Below the pieces are notes generated by a model. It saw only the letters and a program-made list of their open reading frames with translations. It ran no database searches and was not told the origin of the DNA. From assembly GCF_040939305.1 (NCBI RefSeq), contig NZ_CP162511.1, forward strand, positions 2,976,001 to 3,040,000: 64,000 nucleotides of DNA, written 5' to 3'. The translations under genes and the position numbers were made by a program. This document shows positions 37,359 to 45,799 of this stretch, piece after piece (positions within the stretch are counted from its first letter, which is position 1; every line of letters begins with the position of its first letter). This DNA is from Herbiconiux sp. A18JL235. Its GTDB lineage: Bacteria; Actinomycetota; Actinomycetes; Actinomycetales; Microbacteriaceae.

Positions 37359-38538
37359 CCGACCAGCTCGCCGAAGCGTGCCGGGCGACCCGTTCGAAGT
37401 CGAGCGGCAGGTCGATGCCGGTCACCCCCTCTCGGGGCGTCGAGGGCCACACCACACCGTCGACGAGCGGATGCGCGGGGTCGAGCAGCGGCTGGACCGG
37501 CTCGGCTCCGATGCGCGCCGGGATGGTCTCGACGAGCCGCACGGCCGACGAGCGGGCGGCGAGCGGTGCGTGGACAGGCGCGAACACATGCGGCGCGACC
37601 CCCACCCCAGCACTCTCCGCCGCGTCGACGGCGTCGAGGGCGAAGGTGTAGCCACCGCTCGCGGTGGCGTCGACGCGCAACAGGTGCGCGAACGGCAGCA
37701 GGTCGAGGGCGCCACCGAGCCCCACGAGGTCTTCCCCCACGGCGAGCCGCAGCTCGGGTGCCCGCTCGACAAGGTGCTCGAGGGGCCGCCAGTCGGGGCC
37801 GGGGAACGGGTCTTCGATGAACGAGACGCCGAGGTCCCAGAAGCGGCGGGCGGTCTCGACCGCCGCGGGGTCGAAGGGGCGCAGCCCACCGTGCAGGTCG
37901 ACGGCGATCTCGACGTGGCCGTCACCGCCCGAGCCGCGCGCGGCACCCGCAGCCGAGCCCGCCCTGCCACTCAGCGCGAGCTTCCCCACGTGCCGCCCGA
38001 TGCCCGCGACGAGCTCGACGTCGTCGTCGACGTCGAGTCCGGGCACCATCACCTTCACCGTCGTCGCCCCTCCCTCGACCAGTGCGGTCACCTCGTCGAG
38101 CAACTCGCCGCGGGTGCGCGTGTCGGCGAAGTAGCCGGCCACCACGAGGCTTCCGGGCTCGGTCACCGCACGCTCACCGAGCATCCGTTGCACCGGAACG
38201 CCCGCCTCCTGCGCCACGACGTCCCAGAGCGCGATGTCGATGAGCGACGCGGCGCGCACGAACGACGCCCACCCCGGCATGAACCTCGCGCGGAGGTCTC
38301 CCTGCACGGCCCGCGGGTCGACCCCGAGCCCGCGGTCGAGCGCCGTGGCGAGGGTGCGGAGCGCCTCGAGCAGCGGCGTTCCGCGCGAGTACCCGATGGC
38401 CCGCCCGACCCGCCCGCCGTCGGTGCGCACCCGCACGACGACGTAGTCGCGGGTGGTGTAGAGCATCGCGCCGAGGCGCACGGGGCGGGCGAGAGGCAGG
38501 GGACAGAGCCAGGCGTCGATGCCTGTGACGGTCAACAT
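37351..38538 (-). CDS. Enolase-superfamily dehydratase/racemase (mandelate racemase/MLE type)
   Basis: 395 residues. N-terminal capping domain, then the barrel with Lys162 (TVKVMVPG), metal ligands Asp214 (VDLHGG), Glu242 (IEDPFP) and Glu269 (VGEDLV), and His317 (PHVFAP) as general base partner. The usual second Lys of the KxK motif is Met164. Most relatives are acid-sugar dehydratases that form 2-keto-3-deoxy acids. A Gly/Ala/Ser insert at ~190-208 lies in a loop. ATG 38538 matches the family start. Confidence 0.88.
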   Translation of the reverse strand: MLTVTGIDAWLCPLPLARPVRLGAMLYTTRDYVVVRVRTDGGRVGRAIGYSRGTPLLEALRTLATALDRGLGVDPRAVQGDLRARFMPGWASFVRAASLIDIALWDVVAQEAGVPVQRMLGERAVTEPGSLVVAGYFADTRTRGELLDEVTALVEGGATTVKVMVPGLDVDDDVELVAGIGRHVGKLALSGRAGSAAGAARGSGGDGHVEIAVDLHGGLRPFDPAAVETARRFWDLGVSFIEDPFPGPDWRPLEHLVERAPELRLAVGEDLVGLGGALDLLPFAHLLRVDATASGGYTFALDAVDAAESAGVGVAPHVFAPVHAPLAARSSAVRLVETIPARIGAEPVQPLLDPAHPLVDGVVWPSTPREGVTGIDLPLDFERVARHASASWSVS

Positions 38539-38597
38539 CCCAAGAGTATGACGCACGCTTGGAGCGACCCCACCGCTGACCTATCGTTGCGATCATC

Positions 38598-39560
38598 ATG
38601 CAGAACTTCACCGCGCTCGACGCCGACATCTACCCCCTGTGCCTCGGCAGCAACACCTTCGGCTGGACATCGGAGGAGGCCGAGTCGTACGCCGTGATCG
38701 ACGCCTACGTCGAGGGCGGCGGCACCTTCATCGACACCGCCGACAACTACTCGTGGTGGGTCGAGGGCAACAAGGGCGGCGAGTCGGAGACCATCATCGG
38801 GCACTGGATGCGCGACCGCTCGGCCCGCGAGAACGTCGTCATCGCCACCAAGTGCGGCCGCCATCCCGAGTTCGCCGGGCTGTCGCGCTCCAGCATCCAC
38901 CGCGCCGCCGAGGCCTCGCTCGGGCGACTCGGCACCGACTACATCGACATCCTGTACTCGCACCGCGACGACCCCGCGTACCCCCTCGAGGAGACCGTCG
39001 CCGCGTTCGACGAATTGCGCGTGGCCGGCAAGATCAAGGCCGTCGGCCTGTCGAACTACTCCGGCGACCGCATCGCCGAATGGATGCGCATCGCCGACGA
39101 GAACGGATTCGCCCGCCCCGTCGCCCTGCAGCCGCACCTCAACCTCCTGTTCCGCCGCGAGTTCGAGACCGATCTCCGCCCGGCGATCGAACGCTTCGAC
39201 CTCGCCGTCGTCCCCTACTTCGGCCTCGCCAGCGGACTCCTCACCGGCAAGTACCGCACCCGCGACGACATCGACGCCAGCCCGCGCGCATCCATGCTCG
39301 AGGTCTACTTCAGCCCCGAGGCGCTCGAGGTCGTCTCGGCCCTGGTCGAGGTGGCCGACGCGCACTCGGTGTCGCCCGCCACGGCCGCCCTGGCCTGGCT
39401 GCGCGTTCAGCCGGGCGTCGTCGCCCCCGTCGCCAGCGCGAGCCGGGTCGACCAGGTGCAGGGCCTGCTCGATTCGACGACGATGGAGTTGACCCCCGAG
39501 GAGATGAGCCGGCTCGACGCGCTGAGCTCCGAGCTCCCGATCGAGAAGGACGAGGCATGA
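38598..39560 (+). CDS. Aldo/keto reductase family oxidoreductase
   Basis: 320 residues with tetrad Asp46 and Tyr51 (FIDTADNYSWW), Lys85 (IATKCG) and His122 (YSHRDDP), and the late ASRVDQVQGLLD cofactor loop. It resembles the voltage-channel-beta/YajO branch, which includes sugar dehydrogenases and reductases. First gene of a + strand set AKR-SDR-RidA-aminotransferase; its stop overlaps the SDR start (ATGA). Confidence 0.93.
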   Translation: MQNFTALDADIYPLCLGSNTFGWTSEEAESYAVIDAYVEGGGTFIDTADNYSWWVEGNKGGESETIIGHWMRDRSARENVVIATKCGRHPEFAGLSRSSIHRAAEASLGRLGTDYIDILYSHRDDPAYPLEETVAAFDELRVAGKIKAVGLSNYSGDRIAEWMRIADENGFARPVALQPHLNLLFRREFETDLRPAIERFDLAVVPYFGLASGLLTGKYRTRDDIDASPRASMLEVYFSPEALEVVSALVEVADAHSVSPATAALAWLRVQPGVVAPVASASRVDQVQGLLDSTTMELTPEEMSRLDALSSELPIEKDEA

Positions 39561-40300
39561 CCGACCAGCCGAAGACCGCGATCGTCACCGGCGGCGCGAG
39601 CGGCATCGGGGCCGCCGTCGTGCGGGCCCTGCTGGATGCCGGCCACACCGTCGCGGCCCTCGACCTGAGCGCCGACGCCCTCGAGGCGGCCTGGAGCGAC
39701 GAGCCGGGCGTCATCCGTCTCGCCGCCGACGTCACCGATCGCGCCGCCGTCACCGCTGCCGTGGACGAGGCGGTCGCCCGGTTCGGCGTGCCGGGCGTGC
39801 TCGTGAACTGCGCGGGCATCTACCGCGCCTCGAACCTGCTCGACACCACCGACGCCGACTTCGACGCGGTGGTGAACGTGAACCTGAAGGGCACCTTCCT
39901 CCCCTCGCAGATCGTCGCGCGGGCGATGGTCGCGGCGGGCGTGCCGGGCTCGATCGTGAACATCACCTCGGTGGCGGCGAGCGAGGCCACCGAGGAGAAC
40001 GGAGCCTATGCCGCGAGCAAGGGAGGGGTGACCGCGCTGACCCGAGCGCTGGCCGTCTCCTTCGCCGAGCACGGCATCAGGGTGAACGGGGTGCAGCCTG
40101 GCCCGATCGCCACACCCCAGGGTCTCGCGGCCGTCGCCGACCCCGTCTACGCCGAGAGGATGGTGGGCCGGATGCTGCTGAAGCGTCTCGCCGATCCCGC
40201 CGAGATCGCAGCCGCCGTGGTCTTCCTCGCCGGAGACGGGGCCGGCTTCATCACCGGGTCGATCCTCACCGCCGACGGCGGAGTGCTCGCGCACCGCTGA
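39557..40300 (+). CDS. SDR-family oxidoreductase (FabG-like)
   Basis: 247 residues: TGGASGIG cofactor motif, NCAGIY, NITSVAASEA serine, YAASKGG active site and TGSILTADGG C-terminus. AAGGA lies seven bases before the ATG, which overlaps the AKR stop. Together with AKR it would carry out successive oxidations of a sugar or sugar acid; substrate not evident. Confidence 0.93.
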   Translation: MTDQPKTAIVTGGASGIGAAVVRALLDAGHTVAALDLSADALEAAWSDEPGVIRLAADVTDRAAVTAAVDEAVARFGVPGVLVNCAGIYRASNLLDTTDADFDAVVNVNLKGTFLPSQIVARAMVAAGVPGSIVNITSVAASEATEENGAYAASKGGVTALTRALAVSFAEHGIRVNGVQPGPIATPQGLAAVADPVYAERMVGRMLLKRLADPAEIAAAVVFLAGDGAGFITGSILTADGGVLAHR

Positions 40301-40409
40301 GCCGCCGCGGTCCTCCTTCTTTACCTCCGATCCTCCTTTCCCTCCGATCCTCTTCCCCACTCGTTTCCCACTCGCGCGACCCGCGCATCCGACTCCTCAG
40401 GAGAGCGAC
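40301..40409 (+). other. Pyrimidine-rich intergenic stretch with a duplicated 12-mer
   Basis: Between SDR and RidA. cctccgatcctc occurs at 40324-40335 and 40341-40352 within a C/T-rich tract. AGGAG before the RidA start is the only functional signal seen. Confidence 0.35.
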
Positions 40410-40826
40410 ATGACCACTCCCACGCGCTGGAACCCCGACACCGTCGCTCCGCCCATCGGCAAGTACAGTCACCTGACGTCGGTGCCCGAGGGCAAGCAGC
40501 TCGTCTTCATCGCCGGGCAGGTGGGCAACGACACCGACGGCGTGATCGCCGAGTCGGCCGAGGAGCAGACGGTGCTGGCGCTGCGCAACATCGAGCGGCT
40601 GCTCGCCTCGATGGGGGCGACCCCGGCCGATCTCGTGCGGCTGCTCACCTTCGTGTCGGGCACCGAGTCGATTCCCGGATTCGTCGCGGGGCGCGACCGG
40701 GTGTTCGCTGAATGGTTCCCCGAAGGCGACTACCCGGGGCACTCGCTCGCGGTGGTGGCGGCGCTCATCAAGCCCGAGATCCACATCGAACTCGAGGGCT
40801 GGGCGGCCGTGGACGCGCGGCCGTGA
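40410..40826 (+). CDS. RidA-family enamine/imine deaminase
   Basis: 138 residues, slightly longer than canonical RidA (~128). KQLVFIAGQVGNDTDGVIAES, QTVLALRNIERLLASMGA and DLVRLLTFVSG follow the YjgF fold. The conserved Arg of the active site is not obvious in the usual place, so this may belong to a Rid subgroup of unknown activity. It ends in a GTGA overlap with a PLP enzyme, which fits removal of reactive enamines released by that enzyme. Confidence 0.88.
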   Translation: MTTPTRWNPDTVAPPIGKYSHLTSVPEGKQLVFIAGQVGNDTDGVIAESAEEQTVLALRNIERLLASMGATPADLVRLLTFVSGTESIPGFVAGRDRVFAEWFPEGDYPGHSLAVVAALIKPEIHIELEGWAAVDARP

Positions 40827-41992
40827 CGGAGCCCGATTCGCCGCTCGCGCCCTCGGCCGCGCATCCGCTAGACCAGGCGGGCTTCCGCGCACAGTTCGAC
40901 GCCCTCCGCACCTGGGCCTGGCTCGACACCCCGGGTTCCCCTCCCGGTGCGACCCCGGTGCTGCAGGCGCTCACCTCGACCCTCGGCGACTGGCAGCGCG
41001 GCGAGTTCTCGTGGCGCGACTGGGACTGGGCCGCCGAGGATGCCCGCGAGGCCTTCGCAGGCTACGCCGGCGTCGAGAGCAGTCGCGTCGCGGTGCTCGG
41101 CTCGGTCGCCGAGGGCGCGGCGACGGTCGCCGCCTCCCTCCCGCCGGGGCCGGTGGTGGTGGCCGACGACGAGTTCCGCAGCACCCTCTTCCCGTGGCTC
41201 GCGCTCGACCCGGAACGCAACCCCGTCGTGCGGGTGCCGTCGCGCGGCGGATTCACGCCGACCGACGATCTCGTCGCCGCGGTGCGCGAGGGCACGGCTC
41301 TCGTCGCGGTGAGCGACACCCTCACCTCGAACGGCGTGCGCCCCGACTTCGCGGCGCTGCGGGAGGCGACGGATGCTGTCGGCGCGCGCCTGTTCGTCGA
41401 CCTCACGCAGTCGTACGGCGTCTTGCCGTTCGACATCGACGCCATCGCCCCCGACTTCGTCGCGGTGCACGGCTACAAATGGATGCTGTGCCCGCGCGGG
41501 GCCGCCTGGATGATCACGCGCCCCGACCGCCTCGCCGAGCTCACGCCCCTCCTCCCCAGCTGGAAGAGCACCGCGCCGCCGTTCGGCTACTTCGGCGGCG
41601 AGCTCGACCTCCCCTCGGATGCGTCACGCATCGACACCTCCCCCGCCTGGTTCTCCTTCATCGGCGCCCTCGCCGCGATCGACCTCCTCTCCCGCCTCGA
41701 CCGCACCGCCGTCGAGCAGCACGTCACCCGGCTGGCGGCGCGCTGGTGGGAGGGTGCACAGGAGCTCGGCTTCACGCCGGTCACCCCCTTCCAGCGCACG
41801 CACATCGCCGTCGTCGACGCGGGCGCGTTCGACGGAGAGGCGATCGCCCGGCACCTCCTCGAGGCCGGCGTCAAGGCCCAGGTCTCCGGCTCCCGCGTGC
41901 GCGTCGGCGTGCACTACTTCAACGACGACGACGACATCGACCGCACGCTCGCGGCGATGGCCGGCGCGCGCCCGCAGCGGCAGGCCGACTAG
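40823..41992 (+). CDS. Class V aminotransferase-fold PLP enzyme
   Basis: 389 residues. The PLP lysine is Lys219 in VAVHGYKWMLCPRG, with Asp193 (LFVDLTQSYG) contacting the pyridine nitrogen and the small C-terminal domain ending at RVGVHYFNDDDDIDR. Relatives include kynureninase-like, isopenicillin-N-epimerase-like and cysteine-desulfurase-like enzymes. GTG start coupled to RidA. Exact reaction unknown; the RidA partnership suggests an eliminating or deaminating PLP reaction. Confidence 0.88.
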   Translation: MTEPDSPLAPSAAHPLDQAGFRAQFDALRTWAWLDTPGSPPGATPVLQALTSTLGDWQRGEFSWRDWDWAAEDAREAFAGYAGVESSRVAVLGSVAEGAATVAASLPPGPVVVADDEFRSTLFPWLALDPERNPVVRVPSRGGFTPTDDLVAAVREGTALVAVSDTLTSNGVRPDFAALREATDAVGARLFVDLTQSYGVLPFDIDAIAPDFVAVHGYKWMLCPRGAAWMITRPDRLAELTPLLPSWKSTAPPFGYFGGELDLPSDASRIDTSPAWFSFIGALAAIDLLSRLDRTAVEQHVTRLAARWWEGAQELGFTPVTPFQRTHIAVVDAGAFDGEAIARHLLEAGVKAQVSGSRVRVGVHYFNDDDDIDRTLAAMAGARPQRQAD

Positions 41993-42759
41993 TCGAGCGG
42001 ATGCGCAAGGTCGCGGAGCGCACCGGTCGGCAACGCGATCCACCCCTCCCGCTCGGCCTGGGACCTGACCTCGGGCCAGGGCTGCGCGCTCGACCCGATC
42101 GCCGCGCTCCGCGCCGCGAGAGCCGCGACCAGGGCATCGAGCGCGTCACCGGAGGCGACCATCCGCTCCTCGAATCCGCCCAGCTCGATCCACGGCGCGG
42201 CCTGCTTCAGCTCGGCCAGCACGCGCCGGCGCGCATCCGCATCGACCCGATAGTTCCTCGTGTCGATCCCCCACAGCCGCAACGACGCCCCCGGGTACAC
42301 CTCCACCACGAGCCCGCTCCCCGACCGATCGACCTCCACCCCGCTCTCGCCGAGCCGAGCGAGCAGCCCCGCGCACCGCATCGCCGTCAGCCCGAGCCGA
42401 TCGGTCGACACACTCAGCGGCCACCGCCCCGTCACCTCTCGCGCCCGCCGGTCCGTCTCCCGGTAGGCGAGTCTCCGCCGCCACTCCATTCCCCCGTCCA
42501 CCTCCCCTGCGACCGCCCGCCCCGCCGCGTGCGCTGATACGAAGTCGACGAATGCGTCCGGCCAACCCAGCGCACAGTCGATCCCGAGCTTCTCCACCCC
42601 GCCGGCCACCCCCACGATCGCCGTGTCGTCGACCCCCACCGTCACCTCGACCAGCCGCGCGCGAGCCCCAGCGCCATCGGCGCCCCTCCCTGCCCACTCC
42701 ACCACCGCGAGAGCCGTCCCTGCGGCTTCAGCGGCGAGATCCACTCCGGCAGTCAGCAT
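41989..42759 (-). CDS. DUF429 domain-containing protein
   Basis: 256 residues. Starts MLTAGVDLAAEAAGTALA, an RNase-H-like nucleotide-binding opening, with IDCALGWPDAF, RETDRRAREVTG and VVEVYPGASLRLWG further on, all family features. Function unknown, possibly a nuclease. GGGAGG lies only one base from the ATG, which is too close, so the true start or coupling is uncertain. Convergent with the PLP enzyme, overlapping by four bases. Confidence 0.85.
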   Translation of the reverse strand: MLTAGVDLAAEAAGTALAVVEWAGRGADGAGARARLVEVTVGVDDTAIVGVAGGVEKLGIDCALGWPDAFVDFVSAHAAGRAVAGEVDGGMEWRRRLAYRETDRRAREVTGRWPLSVSTDRLGLTAMRCAGLLARLGESGVEVDRSGSGLVVEVYPGASLRLWGIDTRNYRVDADARRRVLAELKQAAPWIELGGFEERMVASGDALDALVAALAARSAAIGSSAQPWPEVRSQAEREGWIALPTGALRDLAHPLD

Positions 42760-42854
42760 GCCTCCCAGTCTGCTCGTCCCACTCCGCACCCGCTCGAGCG
42801 CTCGCCGCGATCCGCTCGGGCCGGAGGAGGTGCGTCCGTGAGAGACTGACCCCG

Positions 42855-43337
42855 ATGACCATCCGCACGGCACGAACGACCCTCGAACCCATCTCCGGGG
42901 CGCTCGCGCAACGCATCATCGATCGCGACGAGCGAGACGGTGACGCGTGGCACCCGGAGTATCCCTTCGCCGACGAGCTCGGTCCACTCCGAGCGCTCGC
43001 CGCGTCGCCCACGACCGATCCCGTCTTCACCCTCTACCTCGTCCGCGACGCACACGGTGTCGCGGTCGGAGGGTTCGGCTTCTTCGGTCCGCCCGATCAC
43101 ACCGGCACCGTCGAGTTCGGCTACGGTCTCGTTCCGTCGGCGCGCGGCAAGGGGCTCGCGACGGAGGCGGTCATCGGAGCCCTCGAGCACGCCGCACAGC
43201 ACGGGGCCTTGCGGGCACGGGCCGACACGGATGTCGCGAACAGCGCGTCGCAGCGCGTGCTCGAGAAGGCGGGCCTCAGCGAAATCGAGCGCACCGGGAC
43301 GACGGTCTCGTTCGCTCGCGAGCTCGAACGCCCCTGA
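42855..43337 (+). CDS. GNAT-family N-acetyltransferase
   Basis: 160 residues of RimJ/RimL type: GVAVGGFGFFGPPDHTGTVEFGYGL (in part), then the acetyl-CoA motif VPSARGKGLATEAV and the ending NSASQRVLEKAGLSE. The type acetylates N-termini of proteins or small amines. Substrate unknown. Divergent from DUF429 with overlapping control regions. Confidence 0.9.
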   Translation: MTIRTARTTLEPISGALAQRIIDRDERDGDAWHPEYPFADELGPLRALAASPTTDPVFTLYLVRDAHGVAVGGFGFFGPPDHTGTVEFGYGLVPSARGKGLATEAVIGALEHAAQHGALRARADTDVANSASQRVLEKAGLSEIERTGTTVSFARELERP

Positions 43338-43533
43338 CGAGCCCGCGCCGCATCGAGCAGGCGGGCGCACCGAATCACGTAACGCAAAGTCATCTCCCAC
43401 CACGACCCCCGCCCGCGTCGTAACCTGCTAGGGCAGTGCGAAACGAAGCCTCGCGTCCGATCTGGACACGCCTGCGACATCCGAATCCGTGGAGTCGCGC
43501 CGTCGTGGCTCTTCCCCGTCAAGGAGCACTGAC
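43338..43533 (+). promoter_or_regulatory. Leader region of the mesXD operon
   Basis: 196 bases with no gene before the leader peptide. TAACCT and TAGGGC around 43420-43435 are possible -10 boxes. I looked for SAM- and SAH-riboswitch blocks and saw none. AAGGAG at 43521-43526 serves the leader peptide. Confidence 0.4.
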
Positions 43534-43632
43534 ATGACCAGCATGATGAGCACCCGCCTCGCCGACGCCCGGAGCACCCGCGCCTCGCGCATGTTCCGCG
43601 CCGCTCGCGACTGTGCGGGGTGCTGTCGATGA
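43534..43632 (+). CDS. Cysteine-rich regulatory leader peptide upstream of mesXD
   Basis: A 32-codon ORF with AAGGAG seven bases before its ATG. The peptide ends RDCAGCCR, that is three Cys codons among the last six, and its TGA overlaps the ATG of mesX (tcgATGAcg). Actinobacteria use upstream ORFs ending in poly-cysteine, overlapping the first gene of sulfur-assimilation operons, to sense cysteine: stalling or completion at the Cys codons changes access to the downstream start. Here the downstream genes make methionine, so the sensor fits. The peptide itself probably has no function. Confidence 0.7.
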   Translation: MTSMMSTRLADARSTRASRMFRAARDCAGCCR

Positions 43633-44708
43633 CGAACCTCGGCTTCTCCCTCGACTTCACCCGCTTCGACGACGGCTACCGCCCCCTCGCCAGCTCCCGC
43701 ATCACCACCAACTTCGCCAACCTCGCCCGCGGCGAGAAGCGCAAGGAGAACCTGCGCAGGGCGTTCGGCATGATCGACGAGCGTTTCGACGACCTCGCCG
43801 CCCGCATCGGCGTCGACGGCACCCGCTACGGGCTCGAGCTCGACATCGTCTCGGTGAGCCTCGATTTCCAGGATGCGGACGGCCGCAGCACCCACGACGC
43901 CGTCCCCCTCATCGAGGTGCTGCAGACCACGATCCTCGACCGCGCCTCCGGCGAGTGCCTCCCCGGCATCGTGGGAAACAACTTCTCGTCGTACGTGCGC
44001 GACTACGACTTCAGCATCCGGCTGCCCCAGCACGCGGCGAGTGCCGCGGCCGGCGAGCCCCTCCCCGCCGACTTCGGCGACCTCCACGGCACCCTCTTCA
44101 AGGCCTTCGTGCGCTCCGACGCGTTCGCCGAGCGCTTCGCGAAGCCCCCCGTCATCTGCCTGAGCGTCTCGAGCAGCAAGACGTACCACCGCACCGACAC
44201 CGAGCATCCGGTTCTGGGGGTCGAGTACCGGCAGAGCGCGTACTCGTCGACCGACGCCTACTTCGCCAAGATGGGGCTCGGCGTGCGATTCTTCATGCCG
44301 CCGGGCAGCCGCGCACCCCTCGCCTTCTACTTCGACGGCGACCTCACGGGCGACTACAGCGACCTCGAACTGATAGCGACCATCAGCACGATGGAGACGT
44401 TCCAGAAGATCTACCGGCCCGAGATCTACAGCGCCACGGATGCCGCGGGGCAGGAGTACCGGCCGAGCCTCTCGAACCCCGACTTCGAGCCGACGGGCAT
44501 CGTCTACGACCGCGAGGAGCGCAGCCGCCTCGCGATCGAGCAGGGGCGGTTCGCCGAGGAGCACTTCATCGATCCGCACAAGGAGGCGTTGGAGGAATGG
44601 TCGGCGGGGTTCGCGGCGCGCGAGCGCAACGTCGATCCCTTCCCCGACGGCTCCCCCGCCCACGACGCCCCCGCCCGCCTTCTCGCCCCGCAGGGAGCCC
44701 GCTCATGA
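43629..44708 (+). CDS. mesX: DUF1852 protein, MesX component of folate-independent methionine synthase
   Basis: 359 residues starting MTNLGFSLDFTRFDDGYRP. Blocks such as KTYHRTDTEHPVLGVEYRQ, FMPPGSRAPLAFYFDGDLTGDY and TMETFQKIYRPEIYS are DUF1852 features. DUF1852 proteins are almost always next to a short MetE and are needed for its activity, in an oxygen-dependent route that does not use methyl-folate. The ATG overlaps the leader peptide stop; the in-frame GTG at 43620 is a weaker choice. The stop overlaps mesD (ATGA). Confidence 0.9.
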   Translation: MTNLGFSLDFTRFDDGYRPLASSRITTNFANLARGEKRKENLRRAFGMIDERFDDLAARIGVDGTRYGLELDIVSVSLDFQDADGRSTHDAVPLIEVLQTTILDRASGECLPGIVGNNFSSYVRDYDFSIRLPQHAASAAAGEPLPADFGDLHGTLFKAFVRSDAFAERFAKPPVICLSVSSSKTYHRTDTEHPVLGVEYRQSAYSSTDAYFAKMGLGVRFFMPPGSRAPLAFYFDGDLTGDYSDLELIATISTMETFQKIYRPEIYSATDAAGQEYRPSLSNPDFEPTGIVYDREERSRLAIEQGRFAEEHFIDPHKEALEEWSAGFAARERNVDPFPDGSPAHDAPARLLAPQGARS

Positions 44709-45733
44709 CCACCCTCCTCCCCACCTCCACCGCCGGCAGCCTACCCAAGCCCGCCTGGCTCGCCGAGCCCGAGAAGCTCTGGTCGCCCTGGAAGCTCGAC
44801 GTCGAGGTGCTCGACGAGGGCCGCCGCGACGCGCTCCGCCTCTCCCTCTCCGACCAGCAGCAGGCCGGCATCGACATCGTGAGCGACGGCGAGCAGACCC
44901 GCCAGCACTTCGTCACCACGTTCATCGAGCACCTCGACGGCGTCGACTTCACCAAGCGGGAGACCGTGCGCATCCGTGACCGGTACGACGCATCCGTTCC
45001 CACCGTGGTCGGGGCCGTCACCCGTGAGAAGCCGGTGTTCGTCGATGATGCGCGTTTTCTCCGGTCGCAGACCGACCAGCCCATCAAGTGGGCGCTCCCC
45101 GGACCGCTCACCATGGTCGACACCCTCTACGACGCCCACTACAGGAGCCGCGAGAAGCTCGCGTGGGAGTTCGCGGGCATCTTGAACGAGGAGGCGAGGG
45201 AGCTGCAGGATGCGGGGGTCGACATCATCCAGTTCGACGAGCCCGCGTTCAACGTCTTCTTCGACGAGGTGAACGACTGGGGCGTCGCGGCGCTCGAGCG
45301 GGCGATCGAAGGGCTGACCGTCGAGACGGCGGTGCACGTCTGCTACGGCTACGGCATCAAGGCCAACACCGACTGGAAGGAGACCCTCGGCTCGGAATGG
45401 CGCCAGTACGAGGCGATCTTCCCGAAGATCCAGGCGTCTGACATCGACATCGTGTCGCTGGAATCGCGCAACTCGCACGTGCCGATCGACCTCATCGAGC
45501 TCATCCGCGGCAAGAAGGTGATGGTCGGGGCCATCGACGTGGCCACGAGCACCGTCGAGACGCCCGAGGAAGTGGCGGAGACCCTCCGCGAGGCCCTGCA
45601 GTTCGTGGATGCCGACAAGCTCTACCCCTCCACGAACTGCGGCATGGCGCCGCTTCCCCGCAGCGTCGCCCGCGGCAAACTCGCCGCCCTCGGCGCGGGC
45701 GCCGCCCTCCTGCGTGCGGAGCTGCAGGCGTAG
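44705..45733 (+). CDS. mesD: Core-type cobalamin-independent methionine synthase (MesD)
   Basis: 342 residues, corresponding only to the C-terminal catalytic half of MetE (~750 aa). Zinc ligands are visible as His211 and Cys213 (AVHVCYGYG) and Cys312 (STNCGMAPLP). STAGSLPKPAWL, DGEQTRQHFV and FDEPAFNVFF are the homocysteine-site segments. Lacking the N-terminal folate-binding half, it depends on its MesX partner, co-translated here, for methyl supply. It transfers a methyl group to homocysteine. Confidence 0.92.
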   Translation: MTTLLPTSTAGSLPKPAWLAEPEKLWSPWKLDVEVLDEGRRDALRLSLSDQQQAGIDIVSDGEQTRQHFVTTFIEHLDGVDFTKRETVRIRDRYDASVPTVVGAVTREKPVFVDDARFLRSQTDQPIKWALPGPLTMVDTLYDAHYRSREKLAWEFAGILNEEARELQDAGVDIIQFDEPAFNVFFDEVNDWGVAALERAIEGLTVETAVHVCYGYGIKANTDWKETLGSEWRQYEAIFPKIQASDIDIVSLESRNSHVPIDLIELIRGKKVMVGAIDVATSTVETPEEVAETLREALQFVDADKLYPSTNCGMAPLPRSVARGKLAALGAGAALLRAELQA

Positions 45734-45756
45734 CATCCGACCGTCCGCGATGACCA

Positions 45757-45789
45757 GGTGCTCGGTGAACTGAGTGGTTACCGAGCACC
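45757..45789. terminator. Hairpin terminator after mesD
   Basis: GGTGCTCGGT and ACCGAGCACC pair perfectly around a 13-base loop, 24 bases after the mesD stop and 11 bases before the convergent GNAT gene end, so it may serve both. Confidence 0.7.
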
Positions 45790-45799
45790 CGCCCTCGCG

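Noticed and set aside
43338..43533. SAM or SAH riboswitch before mesX
   Set aside because: None of the conserved blocks I know were found; the cysteine leader peptide explains regulation better.
43428..44663. 411-codon open frame antisense to mesX
   Set aside because: Shadow frame; mesX has clear DUF1852 features and operon coupling.
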